Under the pieces are notes generated by a model, which did no database searches, was not told where the DNA came from, and was given only the letters and a program-made list of their open reading frames with translations. The translations under genes and the position numbers were made by a program. This document shows, in pieces, positions 47,501 through 59,719 of a stretch of DNA of 64,000 nt. The DNA is taken from assembly GCA_024449915.1 (NCBI GenBank), contig JAMZAV010000308.1:124001-188000 (forward strand). Direction: 5' to 3'. How positions within the stretch are numbered: position 1 is the stretch's first letter; each line of letters begins with the position of its first letter. The stretch is from Sweltsa coloradensis. Lineage: Eukaryota; Arthropoda; Insecta; Plecoptera; Chloroperlidae.

Positions 47501-48284
47501 CTTGGAAGCTTCGCAAACGCTTTTTCAGGCGCGTTGTTGGTGATGAGCGTAATTTTTTTAAAAAACGAAAAAAACGTAAAAATGCGATTTTCATGAGAAA
47601 TAATTTTTTGATTACGCTCAAATTTCAGACGAATATATTAATTCATAAAACTACGCTTCTGGGAAAAAATCATTACAATCGGATAAAGCATGGAGGTGCT
47701 ATAAGTCAAAGAAATTTAAAAAATCGAAAAAAATCGTAAAATTGCGATTATTACAAAAAAAAAACGATTCCGCTCAAATTCCACACGAATATATAAATTC
47801 ATAAAATTAAGGTTCTGTGAAAAAATCATTACAATCGTATAACGCATGTAGGTGTTATAAGCGAAAGAAAGTTTAAAAATCGAAAAAAATCGTAAAATTG
47901 CGATTTTCATGAGAAATAATTTTTCGATTACGCTCAAATTTCACACGAATATACTCATTTATAAAATAAAGCATCTGTGCAAAAATCATTTTAATCGAAT
48001 AAAGCATGTAGGTGTTATAAACAAAATAAATTTTCAAAAAATTGAAAAAAATCGTAAAATTGCAATTTTCATGAGAAATAATTTTTTGATTATACTCAAA
48101 AACGTGGCAGTTCTAAGTTCAGCGATTTCGAAGGTGTCCAGAAAATTTCATCGCAATTGGAGTATTGGTTTCGCCGGAATCGAGTTAACAGACAGAAAAA
48201 AATACAAAGAAAAAAAACATTCCGGATTTTTTTCTCCAGTGTAGTACAATGGAAATCTTCGCTTCGCTCGCTACGCTCATCCAA
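47501..48284 (-). mobile_element. Helitron-like element A5
   Basis: It opens A|CTTGGAAGCTTCGCAAACGC and ends TCGCTCGCTACGCTCATCCAA|T. It has four central monomers (GCGATTTTCATGAGAAATAA-type blocks near 47584, 47744, 47901 and 48062), the most of any copy, each with the GCATGTAGGTGTTATAA-type block. The 111- and 73-codon frames here are repeat artefacts. The 70 bp between A5 and C2 contains a second CCCGGATTTTTTT stretch copied from the A end. Confidence 0.75.
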
Positions 48285-48354
48285 TTATCCCGGATTTTTT
48301 TTTTTATCTTTTTTTTTTATAATTTTTTTATTAAAACACTATCTTCACTTATTA

Positions 48355-49292
48355 TTAAGAGAGCGTTTCCATTTTGACTCTACCAGAAAAAATAGTCAAC
48401 TGTTTTTTTTTTGTATGTCTCGCCATAACGTTCGAACGGAGGTTCGGATCGAGTTGAAATTTGGACCATCCGCAAGCTTCGATCTGGATTGAATGCCATT
48501 AATTTTGTTGCAAAATCGTGCAAAAGTTACAAAGTTACATTAAAGTTAATCGAAAGTTTTTTTTTTTTAAACTGAACGGCGACAAAATCTGAGGTGTCCA
48601 AATCATTTAGAATGTGCGTCCGGTCACGAATATGCTAATTTTATTTTGATCCGATAAGTAAGTGTAGATGGAAATTACATTTTAACAAAAGTAACGTTAC
48701 CATGGCAACGATAAGTCGCACGAGGTTTCTGGCCACTGTGATTGATTGATTGGATATTGCTTAACGCCTCATATTTATGCAACTTGGCTAATCGAGACGA
48801 AGGGACGGACGTAAGGGGGCACGCGGGGGGACAAGGGGTGGACAGGCCTGTGCTGGTCAGAACCAGCCACAAGCGTATGGGGAGGGCAGGGGTTCCCCCA
48901 CGTCGTGGTCGTCTCCGTCTGTGTCATCATCCGTCCGTGTTGTCATCGTCGTCGCCGTCGGGGAGGTAGTCAAAGGGAAGGGAAAAGTTCCCCGACACTG
49001 CCACCTAGAAGTAATCAAAATACTATGGAGGAAGCAGTGTATTTTTTGTCACCAAAGAGTTTAAACAGTTTTCCCAAGGAGTCAAGGTCCTCTAGATGGC
49101 GGTGGATTTTATCCACAAAGTAAAGGTTTACACACGGGTTTACCCAAATACCTTGGCAATAATAAATAATATTGGAAACATGGCCCCGTGGACAGCGAAC
49201 GTCGCAAATTTACAAATTTAAAAAAATGTGCAATGTGGGTCTAGCTATAGCACGTGCTCGCTTATCAACGCGTCCAACTGAGCGTTTCCTAG
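48355..49292 (+). mobile_element. Helitron-like element C2, long form
   Basis: Same family as C1 but in the opposite orientation, 938 bp long. It starts A|TTAAGAGAGCGTTTCCATTT and ends GCTCGCTTATCAACGCGTCC, AACTGAGCGTTTCCTAG|T. Both halves align with C1, but about 590 bp at 48634-49228 has no counterpart there. That segment is GC-rich in its middle (GGGGGCACGCGGGGGGACA; GTCGTCGCCGTCGGGGAGG) and unlike the rest. Either C2 captured foreign DNA or C1 lost its interior. Confidence 0.75.
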
Positions 49293-51590
49293 TTACTTTT
49301 TGTAAGGATGTGTTGTATTATATTATACACAAGTCAACATAACAGTTTGTAAACACGTTCTCTTGAAGCTGTGTCCACACTTGTTATTCTACTTGGAAGA
49401 TGCCTCGTATGGACATCACTTGTAAACAACTGCAAGTGAGAAGAGAGTTGTAATGCCCCCCTCCCTCATCCAGAAATAGCGCGCGCGTACGCATTGTACT
49501 CTTGGCGCTTGGACAAGACTTCGCGCTCAGGCTATACTTTGCTCGTCTAGCGATGTTTTAGGAGACCCTCTGTACGCCACGAGACTCTCCTGCATGCCTT
49601 GGCGCAACAAGCCAACACAGATGACGTACATATGCTATACAGTACAGAGCTAAAGACACTCACTGGCTCGATGGTAGATTGGTAGTTGTTGGTTCGATTC
49701 CTGACACATGTAACCACGCAGTTGCACCGTTTAGTTTTGTTGGTTGTGATGGGGCTACACCACTGAGCTCTAAATACTTACGTGGAGATCTGATATATAC
49801 CGGGGCAAATGTTGAGATGTGAAGTTGGCGGAAGTTTGTTGTCCGCCATTTTCTTAGGTCCCCAATCAGCGGCAGATTCAAAAGAACTAAACATAATAGA
49901 TTCGTTCACCTGTGTCACTGGTCTGTGTTTTTTAGTTTATTTAGTGTAACACTGCAGTAAACACTATTCCTAGGCATACTGAGTGACCCTGATAATAGAC
50001 CACTGTAATGTAGGTCTACTAGTCAACATAACCACAAAATAAACTAGCCACAAACCACCATCTTGACGTTAAAATTTACATCTAGATGGTGGTGCAATCG
50101 CAATATAATCGAGGGATGTCGATATTAGGCCCATCGGGTTAGGCCTTTTAGACCAATCGAGTTAGGCCCATGTAGGCTTCAAGGTTAGTTACAGTATAGC
50201 AAGCGCCCTCCAAGTAAGTATATAGAGCTCAGTGGTTCAAAGGTTCATTTCCAAGATTAATTTTTTCGTATGAAGAGATAAAATGATTGTCCTCCTTTGT
50301 AAATCAGTTTTTATAACTTTATAGGATAGACGTAAAATTAATAAATACATAAATACTTACATAAAGAAATAACCATTACTACAAAATCTGAAGAACTCTT
50401 CCGCTTGAGGATCCGTTTCAATACAACCCACCGATTTCAATATAAATATTGCAAACATTATTTTTTAAATGTATAGGCCTAATATCGATGTGTTTTTTTT
50501 CCAATTTAACGATTATGATAACATTCCATCTTTGAAGCGTGAAGGCATACCGTTTATTTTTCATTTGAAATTTAATTGTTTGTAATTTCCAAATAAAATG
50601 TGGTGTTTGGGCCGTTCGACTGTCGTTCAGACTACGTGTGCTGCGCTCACTCGTCTTATAACTTAATAACATTACAACCCTGGGTATAACATCATTAATA
50701 ATACTGATGTGGACGCTGGAAAGAACCCGAATTCAAGATATTGTGTCACATTATCGGAAAATTGATTTTCTTATGTTATCAATTATTGTGTTCACGTCTT
50801 CAGTAATTTAATTTTTCGTAGGAAAATAAAAACGTAAACTATAATTGCATCTGCAGATATCAATAATATTAAAACTTTTTTCACACATTATTTTGTTCCT
50901 TGTAAAGTCCACCTTCCACGCAATAATCAATTGAAATTAAAAGGAAGCCTACATTTATGAAAAGTAGCATTTACATGCTGGTTATAGTGTAGTAACTAAA
51001 ATATGTTTTCTAGTAGCTAGTATGTTAGTTTCGCCCCATTTGGAGCGAGAATAATTAACATAGCTTTAATTTTATTTATTTAAAAATATTATGTTTGCTT
51101 TACAAAAATAGGCCTATTCCGTATATTTCCAAATCAAACTATGTCTGATTTACTGAATAGTCATCATTGTTCATTGCTATTTGTAATGTTGGTTTAGTTC
51201 CAAATAGTTTTACAGGACTTTCAGAATAATTGAAATATTACCATTGTGTTGTATAGACAGTTTTAATTTCCTGTCGAAGTGTATCTAATTATCGGCTGGC
51301 ATCCACCTTGAAAGCGACTAGTCGTGTGGCCTGCTATTTATAGCCTGCCTTGCCTCTCGCTGACATGTGCGTGCAAAGCAGTGAAAGGTGGAGACGTGTC
51401 ACTAGAGTAGGAGCCGCCTCCTGACAGATACGTTTACGACCATTTGCAAACACACGTATGCTATAAAATGACATGTACTAAGTTCTCGTACCAGAAAGTA
51501 TTATTAAAATAGAAAAGATACATGTTGTTTTATCTATATTTTACCAGCGATGACAAATTTCGTGCTCAAATTCCCGCAATAGAATTAAAA
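49293..51590. other. unique DNA with a tRNA-like SINE fragment
   Basis: At 49660-49708 the sequence ACTGGCTCGATGGTAGATTG followed by TTGGTTCGATTCCTGAC has closely spaced A-box and B-box matches. A 25-bp block AAGTAAGTATnTAGAGCTCAGTGGT occurs at 50213 and, inverted, at about 49760-49784, giving a loose foldback. At 50120-50165 the sequence (ATCGGGTTAGGCC / ATCGAGTTAGGCC) is repeated. TAGGCCTA occurs at 50474 and 51109. Confidence 0.4.
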
Positions 51591-52572
51591 CTAGGAAAAC
51601 GCCAAAGTCGTTGTTGGACGAGTGAGCGAGTACCACATTTGCATTTGCAGCATAGCATGCATGCACGCAGCTCTGTATGTGCATGTCATCAAGTCGGGAC
51701 TGTCTGCCACTGATGCGTTAACTATATCGATCGCTATGCACGTGGACGCGAGCGACACCAAAATAATGAAAACATATCACATCGTCAACACCAAAGTATT
51801 AAAGCTATCAAGATTCAAAAATATGTTTAAAAAGGTCCACTCTAATGCCCAACTTTAAATCAAAGCGACCAAGCCAACCCTGCAGGCCCCGACGCAATCG
51901 AAGAGTGAGCGATAACCAACCAAAGATCGATATTTTTAATAGGAAATATAGCAATCAGTGGTATGGACAGTGCGAACACCCGCGAATCAACGCCAGAATC
52001 AACACGGCCGATTCAGAACAACTCTGAAATTTATTATGTGCTTCGTTGCTAGGACGGCTCCAAAGTCACCGTTTACAAACTCCTAAGACAAGAACTGATG
52101 GACTAAAGTCCAAATCAGAAGTTAAAAAACTTCTGACTTAAGCGGGAATCGAACCCTGGACCTTCTGCATTGGAAGCAGATACGCTAACCACAAGACCAA
52201 CGAGCCACACATGCAAGTTGGCAGGGCAAGATATAATTTTGAAACTTTTCACAGTTGTTAACATTCATAGTGGTAACATTGTTGAGATGGGGTATTTTTT
52301 CCAAAGGGAATTTTAAGTTTAAAAAATAAAGTAGTAATTTTTGCAATTTTTTTATTTTTTATTTTTAGGTTGGATTCCTGCGAATTTTGCTGTCGATGTT
52401 AACAGCACTCTATCTATTGGTCCTTGACGTTGGTGTGAAATTTCGTCAAAATCGGACGAGTAGTTTGGCCCCTGCGCATCGAACACACAGACAGACATAC
52501 TTGCACACATAAACACAACAAAGTGCCGAAAACTTGCCATAGAGACTCCGTTCGCTTCGTTCACTAGTCCAA
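51591..52572 (-). mobile_element. Helitron-like element D2 carrying a tRNA-like gene
   Basis: On the plus strand it opens A|CTAGGAAAACGCCAAAGTCG and TTGTTGGACGAGTGAGCGAG. It ends CCGTTCGCTTCGTTCACTAG, TCCAA|T. The start TTGGACTAGTGAACGAAGCG (minus) and the subterminal TTGGACGAGTGAGCGA are the asymmetric inverted pair. The 3' hairpin is the B type. Next to the 5' end lie GTCTGTCTGTGTGTTCG and GACGAAATTTCACACCAACG. The centre (51848-52210) matches fragment D1. The 78-codon and shorter frames are not protein-like. Confidence 0.7.
52141..52211 (-). pseudogene. tRNA-Gly(TCC)-like sequence
   Basis: The minus strand gives GGTCTTGTGGTTAGCG (A box), the anticodon arm TCTGC-TTCCAAT-GCAGA with anticodon TCC and five paired bases, and GGGTTCGATTCC (B box). 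The acceptor and T stems do not close well, so a working tRNA is unlikely. D1 has a decayed copy. Confidence 0.65.
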
Positions 52573-54206
52573 TAAGTAAAAATATTCCTAAAACACCCCT
52601 TCAAATGTTTTTCTTTTTCAGGGAAATACTTTTTGACCCCTTAAATTCCTTTTTCATATTCATCCGCAAGACAGTGATAATTTTGCTTTCATCTTACCCT
52701 AGATATCAGGTTGAGTTCACGCATGGCACTGGCTGTTGCCATACAAGTTACAACACTCTAAAAATCTAATTATTCTGGTTGTTTTCTGTCCCCTTTAACC
52801 CAATCATTTCAACTGAGGGCTCTAACAGCTACCCTGCCCTGTAGAGTTGGTCCCATGGCGTGAATACCGAGAGTGCGGTCTCTATTTCGCGAAATTACTC
52901 ACAGTATTCAAGTATTTAAATTTAATTAATTGTCTGGTTGTCAAAATATGGTTCTTGCAGGCATGCCTGGCACATACAAGAGTGCAGATACAGTGAGGTT
53001 CAGTGATTAGTGAAATCAAAACGAGAGTGCAGTAAAACTGATCAGGTACTGTAGCTTATTTCATTTGCTTTGTTTCAAAACATTTTTTTTTAAATCAACC
53101 AAGCACTGATTGAAAACTTTATAGTAATGGCTATGAGTAAAACCCCTAAGTAAGACTGGCAGTTCGATCGAGAGTTTCATTGGTACTTCAACTAGCTTCA
53201 GAAACACCTGCAGACTTACTTATGTTGATAATGATAATTTAATATAATGAACGAAAAGACATTCTGTTCAAATAAAAAGTAGGTATTGCAGCTGTTAGTT
53301 TTTATAATCACTGTTTATATTTTTTATTGAAATTAACAAAATACATATATATAATATAAGCTATAATATAAGCATCACCATTCACACATAATATACTACC
53401 AATTAGTTTGGAACGAGGGCTTCAAAAATCCATACTGCCTTCAGTAATACGCAATACCACCACTAACCCCATTCCTCTTGCGTATTACTTTCCAAAACTA
53501 TTTATGCACCTGAAATGCACGAAGAATGTATCCACATGAGAAAATGCCAACTATCACTAATATTGATAACATGTAATTAGTATCTAAGTAGGTCTAAACA
53601 TGTGATGGTTATTAAGTTTGGTTATTTATTTAGTTTAGTTTAGTTGGTACTTTGTCTTTAGTGATTTACATAGTATCTCTTAGGCCTACCTTAATATGCA
53701 CCCCCCCCTCTCTTGCGATACTTTCACCGAACTTGTAACGCCACCACTGAATGCAACCATGCTGGATCTGCTCAGTGGATAGTGTAGTTTATTGTACTTG
53801 TCGCAGCACTGTGCGTCAACTGTGTACTTAGAAACGCGCACACACTAGCTTTGACACAAACACGTCCACTCACTGGCACTCTTCACTCACACTGGACGCA
53901 TCCCTTGCATTGCATTGTCGACTGTGCACTTTGACCGTCTGGCCACTTAGACCGCGCTCGACGCTAGCTCCAGTGTGACATCAAGTACACTCAGGGGCGC
54001 ATCGGGCCCAGTGTTGCGATGCTAATTACAGCAAACAGTTTGTGACGTAAGTTCAGTGCTAGCTCACATATTAAGATTATGAACGACAGGTTCGATACGC
54101 TACACATGAACTTAATTATGATAATTACATCTGTTAATAGAGATGACAGACGCCTCAATATACATGTTAAAACCGCATCGTTGTAATATGTGAGCATCGT
54201 TTATTG
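52573..54206. other. unique DNA, no gene seen
   Basis: A GC-richer stretch near 53730-54010 has no coding frame with motifs. A run of 8 C lies near 53702-53709, and TAGGCCTA at 53681. Confidence 0.4.
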
Positions 54207-54212
54207 TCGTAT

Positions 54213-54266
54213 CCATAGATATTGAACACCTATTGTAGGCCTACAATAGGTGTTCAATATCTATGG
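54213..54266. repeat. perfect 54-bp palindrome with flanking direct repeats
   Basis: Arms 54213-54239 and 54240-54266 are exact inverted complements with no spacer (CCATAGATATTGAACACC ... GGTGTTCAATATCTATGG, centre TAGGCCTA). TCGTAT stands directly on both sides (54207-54212 and 54267-54272); counting overlap, the direct repeat is GTCGTATCC. Confidence 0.95.
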
Positions 54267-54411
54267 TCGTATCCTTGCCCCATGTCAGTGTTTGTAACCA
54301 AGTGCCACTTGCAATACACTTAATTGGTATTTTCCGGTATTTTCTTGTTACAATGCAACAGCCACGAGGACGATTGTTTAAATTGCTCATGATTGAAAAC
54401 GGTAAAAATTC

Positions 54412-54483
54412 TTCCGATACCGGGGATCGAACCCGAGCTTCCTGGGTGAGATCCAGGTATCCAAGCCACTAGCCCATACCGGA
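54412..54483 (-). tRNA. tRNA-Glu (anticodon CTC), candidate
   Basis: The 72-base sequence reads like a eukaryotic tRNA-Glu. Acceptor strands TCCGGTA and TATCGGA pair over all seven positions (one G-T), followed by A73. The A box is GGGCTAGTGGCTTGG. The anticodon arm CCTGG-ATCTCAC-CCAGG gives anticodon CTC, and the T arm is TCGGG-TTCGATC-CCCGG. One mismatch weakens the D stem (G11-A24). A TTTTT run lies a few bases past the 3' end, as expected for RNA polymerase III termination. It is the only tRNA-like sequence in the window with near-complete pairing. It may be a working gene or a young SINE head. Confidence 0.65.
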
Positions 54484-57400
54484 TAACTGAAGAACTATGA
54501 ATTAACTATGTATAGAAACCAGTTACTTTGTACAATTCCAAATATTCAACTGTAGTAGCTCTAGATTTATTTATGAGGAAATCTCGAAATATCCTTCCCA
54601 TTGCACAGTACTAGAAAATAGTGTGTTCTTAAAAACTACCCGCAAGCTATTGTGCATAGACGACGTGTGCCTTGAAATGAACAAACTGCCGGGATACGCG
54701 ACTAGGAACACTGTTCCTAAGATGCAATATTTATTTGTGATACGTAACGGGTTAAATAATTATACACGACTTTGCACACATCTCTCCTAAACCACAGTTC
54801 ACATTGATGATTAGGTGTAAGGTACCAGTCTTATGATGAAATGTTATGTATTGCCAAGTGTGTCCCAAGTTCTCAACTCGTCTTGAGTCGGAAGGCATGT
54901 GGTGTAAACTTGTCACAACGATTTGACCAAAATCCTTTTCTTACGTTAAGACCTTGCGCCTTAGAGCTATGGTTGTGAATGATAATTCAACTGCTTCAAG
55001 AAGTGAGCAAAATACAAAGAAAGTTTAATGTCAGGCTCAAAATAATCCCCAGTGACATTTTCTCTGATTCTCCTTCATTAAGAAAGGTAAACATATATGT
55101 GTACCTTCTGACAGTTGTTTAATGTATGTTAATTTAATAACTGCAGCTGCTGTCGTACTCTGACTCGGAGATTCACTGTTTCATGCTTCGCATTCATTTG
55201 AATACTGTGAGGATACATTTTGTCAAGATTAAGGAAGCTTAAAACTATATTCGGCATTACCTACCCGGGCAGACAAGAATCAATTACAGCGACGTATTTT
55301 ACCCACACTTGCATGTAATTATTTATTTTGGGTGTAGGGGGGAGGGCATATATATTAATAAATGTCCCAATCTATATTATGTCTCAAAGAAATGCGACTT
55401 GAACCATTATTTGGACAATTGTAATAAAACAAAGAAAAGTTTTTAAAGTAAAATTCGTGAATTCTGTGTTTGGTTTTATTTTGTAAGCGAATATGTTTTA
55501 AATATTAACCATCTTTGTAAACCAGTTTTAATAAGTAAACAAAACATATGTAAATGAATAAATAATACATAACAATAAAAACTAATTTCACTTATTGTTT
55601 ACATGTAATTCGAATAAATGTAATTACATTTCAATTGTTTTTCAGTGTCTTGAGGCAACCTTGCTGAAAAGAAAGAGATTTGTTTAAATATTAAGATACA
55701 CTACAAAAGGAACAATATATTTTATGATTGCAGATTTTTCACGTACTGTAAACTGTTTAGAAGGGATAATATGGAGTAAGGGAGAATAAATTATTATTTA
55801 TAATAATATTTTATTGTTTATTTATTAGGGCTTATAGCTATGTAACTCCAAATGTTATATTTATGGTATATGTTCACATCTTTTACACTGGATTTTACAA
55901 TGTATGCACTACCTTGGGCAGAACTTGGACAAATTAATATTTTTGGAAAACAGTTATGTGGAAACTGGAAACACTGTTGACCAATACATCAAGCATGGCT
56001 ATTTACTTTGGGGAAAATAACGTTGTACAGAAATGACCAAATAATTTTATCACAGCCACTTTTGCACGTAACAAAAAACGACTTGTAGGGGAATTGGGCA
56101 GGGTAGGTGGGGGTTACATTAGGAACAACAATACACCTTAAAAGGGTATAAATTGGCAATGGTACAACGAATTACGTAATAGCTGTCTGTATCAGCTGCT
56201 TATGTTCTCAAAACAATGCAAGAATGTGGTTTCTAATACAACGTATAGCTTGCTTGCCGTAAGTTAGTGTATGGATTTAACTCGCGGAAGTAATATCTAT
56301 GGCAACTTGATTCCTTGTAATATTGTCCATATATAATAATGACATTAATTACAAATTACAATATCAGAATATTATTTTCCATGGCGACAACATTTGGTTG
56401 TCGGACAAGACAACAAATATGGAATTTAACGAATAGGGGAAAATACAATCTACACTCGAAAGGACCAGCCAGAAATGATTACCTCTGGTGAGGTCAGTTT
56501 TCGACAAAAACCCAAATCAAACAGGCTCCATTTTTAGTCCAAGTATACTGATAGAAAAGATGAATGATTTTCACGTCTATCTTATATGATTTTTGTAAAA
56601 AAAATTATCCTTGTGTGAGTTGTGTCGATCATTTCTGCCTAGTTCCCAAAACGAAACAAACAATGATGAACAATCACAACGAAACATAACATTGATATGA
56701 TGGTGGTAGTAACCACAAAGCAAGACTACAACGATAAACTCTTGTTCTTGTAGTTGTTGATTTTGTTGTTGTTTAGGGCGTGGCCCTCGAGTCCACGGAC
56801 TACAGAGTACTTGTTAGTCGTACTCGGCCCCAATAGTGATGCTCATTTCATCCGAGACAATGGTAGTCTGGTGGTACCAACGGTTAGTGTCCAAAACGAC
56901 TGAAACAAACGGAAAAAGGCACGTCTATAAAGAGTTGAATTCGAGAGGGTGATTTTTCAAATCGCTTTTGGCTTGTCCTGGACATAATCACATATACATA
57001 ATGCAGGTATTTTATTATTAAAAAGATTTTCAAGTACATTGTTCAATCATCCAAGAACCAAGACGATGGATTTTGTATTTATAATTTATCCAAGTATATT
57101 AAAATCATGAAAATAACAAACAGAAAATTCAGGTTTGACGTTTTGATTACAACTCAGCTATAACTCATACTGCGATCTATTCCAGGGAATAAAAGTTAGC
57201 ATGTCATATTTTATGTGTAAGACAGTGTTGTTTTTGCTGTTCGCGTGTGTATAATTTGAAGGGTTCCGCATGAGGGGTTTAAAGTTAAAATCGTTTACAG
57301 AAAGTCAAGTAGATGTCTAATTGGCTCTTTGCCACGCCTGCGGGTATTCTCACAGCTTGACATGGTCGCATGCATGCCGACTAAAAATCAAAACTATCTG

Positions 57401-58547
57401 CCAGTCACCTTCTACGACACAACTAATGTTTTATGAGACGGATATACGCATCAGCTCCAACTAAAATTTACTTGAGAACTAGTGCAGCATTTCAGGGCTG
57501 GTGTAGTGACAGTAATAGTACTTGACTGTCAAAGACAAAGTGCACAGTAAACAGGACAACAAACGACATCTTACTATGTAACTAGCGTAATTGAAATGTG
57601 GCATGTGTAAATACAGTGGAAATAGTGTGTTTACAAGGAGGAGTAAACACTAAACGAGCTACAGACGATATGCAGAGCAAAACTCCATTTACAACAACAT
57701 GGTTTACTCTGAAACACTGTAATAATATGGTGGGCATACATAGTTGGATATTTTTTACAATTAGTGACCATGTTCGAGTTGCTTAAGTAGCTTGCAAAGC
57801 GTATATTCGCAAAACAAACCAATTACAAAAATTGAGCAATTTTTAGAATGGCATTTTAAGTCGTAAACTAAACGTACTAGGTATATACTTTCAATTGGTT
57901 TAGAGTAGGCCTATGTGCTATTGTTAGTTAGGCATACAATGGATGTGCACTTTCATAAAAAAAAAATACGTTAAATATTTTTTCATAGTGAAATTAAATT
58001 TATAACGCTACCTTGTACACGCTTTGTTCCAAGTAAGCAGTCACTCACAAAACGCAAAAAAACTTTATTTGCCAATGTAGTCTCCATTTTTCCCTGTAAG
58101 CGAGGTAGCTCCACGGAGAATGAAGAAATCACAGGTGGTATATACGACACCGCCAAATAAATGTCTCCCCAAACTTCCCCAACTAATCTCTAGGAGTAAT
58201 GATGGTAGAAAGTGCTTCTGTGACCTTCAATAATGTGTCTAGCTCCCTCCCTTTCCCTTCACCCAACTCGAGATAGTCTAGTAAAAACAAGGCAGTTACA
58301 TTACTGGAAGTTTAAATTCCTCGTAGGAAGCTAGGCCAGGGATAGTTTTTATATGACAAACTAAATCAATGAAACTAAACAGTAATTATTGAATAATGCA
58401 CCAGGAAATAAAACAATATAACATTACAAAATAGTTTAATTTTCCCATGTAAAGTTTTTACAGGTACTTTTTTGTTGTAGAACTAGGTAATTTCACTAAT
58501 TTGGACTTGGAGTTGGGTCAGAAGGGTATGCCCAAGGCCTTAAACCT
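54484..58547. other. unique AT-rich DNA, no gene seen
   Basis: About four kilobases with no recognised repeat family or gene. The 62/63-codon frames at 57598-57822 overlap on opposite strands and lack motifs. TAGGCCTA occurs at 57906. Confidence 0.4.
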
Positions 58548-58634
58548 CTTGCATTCGCATTCGCGACTGAAGAGAACCTTGGATAAACTTTCAGTCAGGA
58601 TTGCCGGTGGCTGGAATCGAATTCAGGACCTCCA
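58548..58634 (-). repeat. short repeat I (SINE-like), best copy
   Basis: The plus strand reads CTTGCATTCGCATTCGCGAC, ACTTTCAGTCAGGATTGCCG, GGCTGGAATCGAATTCAGGA and CCTCC. On minus, GAATTCGATTCC resembles a B box. Copies lie at 21591 and 25227. Confidence 0.6.
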
Positions 58635-58678
58635 AAAAAAGCTACATCTTCCGTTTTCACGCATAATATAAAGCGTAT

Positions 58679-59188
58679 TTGGATGAGCGAAGCGAAGACT
58701 TCAATTTCACTGACCCCCCCAAAAAAATAGCTCGTTTTTTTCGCTCTCTACCGGGCAAGCAGCATATGAGATCTTGATGTCAATTGGAGATGACCTTTGA
58801 AATCTCTAAACTTAGACCTGCCACGTTTTTGGGTACAATCGAAAAACATATCTCATGAATATCGTACTTTTACGATTTTTTTCGATTTTTAGTGTGATAT
58901 TTTCGTGACATTTGGGCCGATTCTGACCAAACGGGTGGGGCCACAACGTTTTTATTTTACATTGACATACAGATTATGGTGATAGTTCCGTTTGAAAGAA
59001 AAAACAGTTGGTCAAAATTCATAAAGGTTTTAATATAAGCCGGTTACAGGTGTATAATTAACTAGTAATATCAAGTAACTATAGAAAAAGGAATGATATC
59101 CCACTTAAAATCGTAATCATTGGACAGAAATATTAAAAAAAGCTCATCCATCAACGCGACTGGAAAAAGCGTTCGCAAAGCGGCCTAG
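58679..59188 (+). mobile_element. Helitron-like element E2
   Basis: It runs from TTGGATGAGCGAAGCGAAGA to AAGCGTTCGCAAAGCGGCCTAG|T. The subterminal inverse AGCTCATCCATCAACGCGAC is present. It follows E1 closely in its first half (CTCTACCGGGCAAnC, GACCTTnGAAATCTCTnAAC, CGTTTTTGGGTACAATCGAA) but lacks the second internal repeat and the long poly-T. Its 3' end combines features of E1 and the A family. Confidence 0.75.
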
Positions 59189-59719
59189 TATTATGCTAAA
59201 GATTATGTGGTAAAAAAAATGGGGGGGGGGGATAATAGCCACTTTAACTGAATTTGGAGTCAAGTCTGTATTACACTTTTCTTTTACCAAGGACAAACGA
59301 ATTGATGCCATACACAATTTTAAGCTCTAAAATAGATATCAAAGTTAAGTTTTTTGACCACAGGAATACCTACTTTTTTACCGTGGAAAGAAGAATTTTA
59401 ACGTTATGAACAAAAAACAATATTCCATAACAATTAAGATTGATTGAGAAAGAAATTACCAGCTAAAGGTTACCATTTTTTCTTAATAATGATTGTAGTG
59501 GGTAAGTTTATATTCTACAAGCCCAAAGCTTTTGACCAACTCCAAGCTTTATTAAAATCTGTTTTACATTTTATAGTACGTACGAGACGTATGGACTGCG
59601 TCAAGTCCAAGTATAGTATTGGTACGCCAAATCATGATATTATTCTATCTATGTGTGCATCTATGGCTGCAGGCTCCGGAGAAGAGTCGCAGTTTGGGTT
59701 TGGGTTTGGCTGGCCCCAG
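59189..59719. other. unique DNA with a poly-G tract
   Basis: A G run of about 11 bases lies at 59220-59230. No gene is seen. Confidence 0.4.

Noticed and set aside
47716..48492. Cluster of 62-111 codon open frames
   Set aside because: These are translations of the A monomers and of the A and C ends, which repeat at other loci without frame conservation.
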